Assembly: GCA_012799495.1 (NCBI GenBank)
Contig: JAAZLD010000158.1
Span: 1-8,709 of the forward strand
Length of the DNA stretch: 8,709 nt
From: Desulfitobacterium sp.
GTDB taxonomy: Bacteria; Bacillota; Desulfitobacteriia; Desulfitobacteriales; Desulfitobacteriaceae
Reading direction: 5' to 3'
Shown: positions 6,533-8,709 of the stretch, piece by piece
Position numbering within the stretch: position 1 is the stretch's first letter
Layout: each line of letters opens with the position of its first letter
Position numbers and translations under genes: made by a program
Notes under the pieces: model-generated
The model's database searches: none
Told to the model about the DNA's origin: nothing
Seen by the model: the letters and a program-made list of their open reading frames with translations, nothing else

Positions 6533-6560
6533 AATATTTGGTTCATAATATTTGGTTCAT
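6533..6560. repeat. Perfect tandem duplication of a 14-mer
   Basis: AATATTTGGTTCAT is present twice head to tail (6533-6546 and 6547-6560), with no mismatch. It lies beyond the terminator on the DUF4446 side and probably arose by replication slippage. No function is evident. Confidence 0.85.
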
Positions 6561-6656
6561 TCAGTTTCTTTGATTCCCTACCCTTACAATTCAAGAACAA
6601 TTACTTATCCCGACATACTATTCTTCTTAATCTATTGTTTTCACATATATTATAAA

Positions 6657-7172
6657 CTAAATTTTAACTGTTTCTTTAGCTTTATTGATAACAAGTTTTT
6701 CTTCTTCAGATAAGTGATAAGTAGACTCTCCATAGACTATAGGTTTGCCATAAAATCTTGATTCATCGCGGTTATTGATTGAGGTAATAACAACTCCATT
6801 ACCCTCTTGATTCAACATAGCTAGAGAAAAACTAAGGTCACTTCCTTTATTTGCAAAAGCATCATAACGAATTAGCTCCACCCGATCCACAGATTCCTTT
6901 AGTTTCTTCTCTCCTTTTTGGAGGCGCTTGTCTACCTGATCTATATCTTCCCTTAATTGACGTATTTCTATAATTATATCTTTTAATTGCTGGTCTAATG
7001 AGCTTCCATCTAAAAAACTTTGTAAAGCTATATATGAATTACGAAATCTTTTCATTTTATTATTAAGTACTAAGATAATAATAAATTGTAGGAGAGAAAA
7101 TACTCCAAGTCCAAGAATAGCCCACCACTCTAATGGCATAATATTATCTAATCCCATATTACCCAACCTCAT
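6657..7172 (-). CDS. DUF4446 membrane-anchored coiled-coil protein
   Basis: A 171-residue protein of the DUF4446 family, often found beside parA/parB in Clostridia. Order of parts: a short N-terminus, one membrane helix at about 16-36 (WWAILGLGVF onward), a basic stop-transfer stretch, a charged coiled-coil region at about 60-97, and a small C-terminal domain starting VELIRYDAFANKGSDLSFS (98-116), which is the family signature, ending with a LSEEEK helix at 154-159. It is a single-pass protein with its C-terminal part probably cytoplasmic; the function is unknown. The start is uncertain: the ATG at 7172 has AGGAG only 3 bases away, while the ATG at 7157 has GAGGT at 8 bases and would give 166 residues. 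It is second in an operon, 50 bp after the DUF554 gene. Confidence 0.9.
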   Translation of the reverse strand: MRLGNMGLDNIMPLEWWAILGLGVFSLLQFIIILVLNNKMKRFRNSYIALQSFLDGSSLDQQLKDIIIEIRQLREDIDQVDKRLQKGEKKLKESVDRVELIRYDAFANKGSDLSFSLAMLNQEGNGVVITSINNRDESRFYGKPIVYGESTYHLSEEEKLVINKAKETVKI

Positions 7173-7222
7173 TTTCTCCTAGTTTTCTATATTAAAAAGA
7201 GAATCGTTCTTAGAATTACTTT

Positions 7223-7915
7223 TTAAAGAATCATGGCGAATAAAGGTGTGAGTGGAATAGCCATAATAATTCCCGGCAAAAGGTTACCTACTTTAATCTC
7301 CATGATTCCTAAGAGATTGATTCCAATCCCTACAATTAACAAACCACCTGTAGCACTCATTTCGGCGACGACTGCATCAGTCAAAACTCCCTGCAGGAAA
7401 ACTGCTAGTAAAGTAATTCCACCTTGATAAACTAAAACTGGAATTGCTGAAACTATAACACCAATACCCATAGATGAAGCTAAGACTATGGAGGATATTC
7501 CGTCTAACATTGATTTAGCAAAAAGGATATCATGTTGTCCTTTTAAGCCGCTTTCTAAAGCACCCATGATAGCCATTGCCCCCACACAGTACATTAGGCT
7601 TGCCGAAACAAATCCTTTGGTAAAATTGGAGTTGCCATCTCCTTTTGAGGATTTTTTGGCCATCCAATTGCCGCATTTTTCTAGTTGAAGTTCGATATCA
7701 ATAAGTTCTCCAATAATTCCACCAAGCACTAGACTAGCAATGACTACAAGAGCATTATTTGTTTCTAGGGCCATACTTAAACCTATTAAAATCACAGCCA
7801 ACCCAATACCTTGGATAATTGTGCTTTTCATTTTTTCTGGTAAGGCTTTACCAAACAATAAACCAATGACTCCACCTAAAATAATTGCTACTACATTAAC
7901 GATTGTTCCTAACAC
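7223..7915 (-). CDS. DUF554 integral membrane protein (YdfK/YqgA type, GTG start)
   Basis: A 230-residue polytopic membrane protein of the DUF554 family, which includes B. subtilis YdfK and E. coli YqgA; its transport role is unproven. It has about six to seven hydrophobic segments. Family features seen are GTIVNVVAIILGGVIGLLFG (3-22), GGIIGELIDIE (65-75), the polar loop near 86-98, MYCVGAMAIMGALE (108-121) and the following KSMLDGISS block. The start is GTG at 7915, supported by GAAGGTGAT ending 3 bases upstream and by the family N-terminus beginning there. It is transcribed with the DUF4446 gene from the promoter at 7969-7997. A parS site lies 16 bp upstream of the start codon, inside the transcribed leader, so ParB binding could influence expression (inference). 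Confidence 0.92.
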   Translation of the reverse strand: MLGTIVNVVAIILGGVIGLLFGKALPEKMKSTIIQGIGLAVILIGLSMALETNNALVVIASLVLGGIIGELIDIELQLEKCGNWMAKKSSKGDGNSNFTKGFVSASLMYCVGAMAIMGALESGLKGQHDILFAKSMLDGISSIVLASSMGIGVIVSAIPVLVYQGGITLLAVFLQGVLTDAVVAEMSATGGLLIVGIGINLLGIMEIKVGNLLPGIIMAIPLTPLFAMIL

Positions 7916-7931
7916 TTAATCACCTTCATAC

Positions 7932-7947
7932 TGTTCCACGTGGAACA
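7932..7947. promoter_or_regulatory. parS centromere site 1
   Basis: TGTTCCACGTGGAACA is a perfect 16-bp palindrome matching the Spo0J/ParB consensus TGTTNCACGTGNAACA. ParB loads here and spreads as a CTP-dependent clamp, marking the origin region for segregation and SMC loading. This copy lies between the promoter and the start codon of the DUF554 gene. Confidence 0.95.
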
Positions 7948-7968
7948 TTCTAATACGCGAATATATGG

Positions 7969-7997
7969 ATTATAAATCACCGCTGGGGAAAATTCAA
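7969..7997 (-). promoter_or_regulatory. Sigma-A-type promoter of the DUF554-DUF4446 operon
   Basis: On the minus strand the -35 TTGAAT (7992-7997), a 17-bp spacer and a perfect -10 TATAAT (7969-7974) form a strong vegetative promoter. Transcription would start near 7962, so parS site 1 falls within the first 35 bases of the transcript. Confidence 0.83.
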
Positions 7998-8011
7998 TAT
8001 ACATAAAGATA

Positions 8012-8032
8012 TTTGAAGACAACTACTTCAAA
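8012..8032. repeat. Inverted repeat upstream of the DUF554 promoter
   Basis: TTTGAAG (8012-8018) and CTTCAAA (8026-8032) are separated by 7 bases. The repeat lies 15 bp upstream of the -35 box, so it could be an operator. It is not a terminator because no T tract follows on either strand. Confidence 0.45.
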
Positions 8033-8105
8033 AGACCCCCTTGTAAGAAATAGATTTAAGCAATAGTGAGAAGGTTATTGTATACTATTATTCCTTTAGG
8101 GTTCA

Positions 8106-8172
8106 TATGTAGTTTTATCTATAATAATATCTGCGAAATTTTTCTATGTAATTTTTCTATGTAGTTTTATCT
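8106..8172. repeat. Direct repeats in the inter-parS DNA
   Basis: TATGTAGTTTTATCT occurs at 8106-8120 and 8158-8172. Between them AATTTTTCTATGT is duplicated in tandem (8137-8149 and 8150-8162), and its second copy runs into the second long repeat. This looks like local slippage duplication in AT-rich DNA. Confidence 0.75.
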
Positions 8173-8322
8173 TTTGAAATTTTATTTATGTACTTCTATA
8201 CATGTAATACTACATATTTACTTGTTAGGTAAAAAATTCGTACGATCTAGTAAGATCAACTTTAGGAATTTTTGAAAAACCTGAAATTTAAATTCACATA
8301 TTTGGATTCCTGAGATAACAGC

Positions 8323-8361
8323 CTATCCCTCTGAGGATAGAAAGGATAAATCGTTATCCTT
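8323..8361. repeat. Two adjacent hairpin-forming inverted repeats
   Basis: CTATCC/GGATAG (8323-8340, 6-base spacer) is followed one base later by AAGGATAA/TTATCCTT (8342-8361, 4-base spacer). The two share the GGAT/ATCC core, so the arms could also pair crosswise. Neither is followed by a T tract. Confidence 0.6.
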
Positions 8362-8489
8362 AGGTTAATCAAATTTCCATATATTCAGAGCTACAAATCA
8401 CAAGCTAATAGTAACTTACCATAGATGAATTTCGATAGCCGGCTAAACTAATGTTATATGTATAGAAATAATCATATCAATTATTTTAG

Positions 8490-8509
8490 GTTTAATCTTA
8501 TGATTAAAC
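8490..8509. repeat. Inverted repeat with 8-bp arms
   Basis: GTTTAATC (8490-8497) and GATTAAAC (8502-8509) enclose a 4-base loop. This is the same geometry (8-4-8) as the repeat at 8342-8361, but with unrelated sequence. There is no adjacent gene or T tract. Confidence 0.6.
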
Positions 8510-8613
8510 AGTCACCGTAAATTTTCACAACTCAGTATCCCGGCGCTCTTTGATAGTTCGAAGTACTGAGGAAAGCATATATGTTTTTACAGTTTTTATT
8601 TCCAAAATAATAA

Positions 8614-8629
8614 TGTTCCACGTGGAACA
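8614..8629. promoter_or_regulatory. parS centromere site 2 (core of a 30-bp palindrome)
   Basis: A second perfect TGTTCCACGTGGAACA, identical to site 1 and 666 bp from it. Here the dyad symmetry continues through AT-rich flanks to 8607-8636, giving 15 bp on each side of the centre with no mismatch. It is not close to any visible start codon. Confidence 0.95.
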
Positions 8630-8709
8630 TTATTATATCATTCGTAAAAAATAAAGTAATAATAAAACAAAAGATTAAGAGATATTAACCCGTATTTTGA
8701 ACAGTAAAC

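Larger units (their letters stand above)
6325..6656. other. Convergent intergenic region between yyaC and the DUF4446 gene
   Basis: About 330 AT-rich bases between two converging genes. It holds the shared terminator (6438-6472) and a perfect tandem duplication of a 14-mer (6533-6560). No open reading frame with a ribosome binding site and no RNA gene could be recognised. Confidence 0.7.
7916..8709. other. Gene-free, repeat-rich region carrying two parS sites
   Basis: No open reading frame with a credible ribosome binding site occurs in these 794 bases. Contents: the DUF554 ribosome binding site, leader and promoter; parS at 7932-7947 and 8614-8629; an inverted repeat at 8012-8032 (7-bp arms); direct repeats at 8106-8172; hairpin-forming repeats at 8323-8340, 8342-8361 and 8490-8509; and a long-spaced inverted repeat CTCAGTA/TACTGAG at 8531-8570. 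None of the hairpins is followed by a T tract, so they are not terminators. No DnaA box (TTATNCACA) was seen. Confidence 0.7.

Noticed and set aside
8106..8215. CRISPR-like repeat array
   Set aside because: Only two copies of each repeat with irregular spacing, no uniform repeat-spacer pattern and no cas genes.
8342..8361. Hairpin as a Rho-independent terminator
   Set aside because: No T tract follows on either strand and no gene ends nearby.
8622..8709. Possible C-terminal end of parB entering from the right edge on the minus strand
   Set aside because: The three minus-strand frames each reach a stop quickly, and the short tails do not resemble a ParB C-terminus. No gene end can be supported.

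Overview
The window looks like an origin-proximal chromosome segment of a low-GC, endospore-forming Firmicute, probably Clostridia in the broad sense. The evidence is: low GC; strong AGGAGG-type ribosome binding sites; frequent GTG/TTG starts; the sporulation gene yyaC behind a site that fits a forespore sigma-F promoter; DUF4446 and DUF554 membrane-protein genes; and two perfect copies of the Spo0J/ParB centromere site parS. I cannot name the species from the sequence.

Layout from left to right. (1) Positions 1-2827, minus strand: a branched-chain (or related) amino-acid ABC uptake operon, livJ-livH-livM. livM is cut by the left edge, so the ATPase genes livG/livF presumably lie further left. 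A sigma-A-type promoter with upstream repeats precedes livJ, and a hairpin terminator sits between livJ and livH. (2) Positions 3017-4517, minus strand: a compact operon hypA-hypB-TPR (nickel insertion chaperone, nickel-delivery GTPase, small TPR protein), with 4 bp of overlap and a 2 bp gap, closed by a directional terminator. (3) Positions 4593-5642, minus strand: a YkvI-type membrane transporter of unknown substrate. (4) Positions 5755-6324, plus strand: yyaC, the only plus-strand gene. It converges on the DUF4446 gene across a shared bidirectional terminator at 6438-6472. (5) Positions 6657-7915, minus strand: DUF554 then DUF4446, transcribed from a near-consensus promoter whose leader contains the first parS. 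(6) Positions 7916-8709: no gene visible. This stretch holds two parS sites 666 bp apart and several inverted and direct repeats.

How it fits together. If the origin and the parAB genes lie just right of the window, as parS and yyaC suggest, then every minus-strand gene runs with replication and only yyaC runs against it. The best-supported unusual features are: a parS inside the 5' leader of the DUF554 gene; a second parS at the core of a 30-bp perfect palindrome; the repeat-rich gene-free DNA between them; the tight coupling of a TPR protein to hypAB; and the candidate sigma-F promoter of yyaC. No toxin, phage, transposon or CRISPR content was seen.
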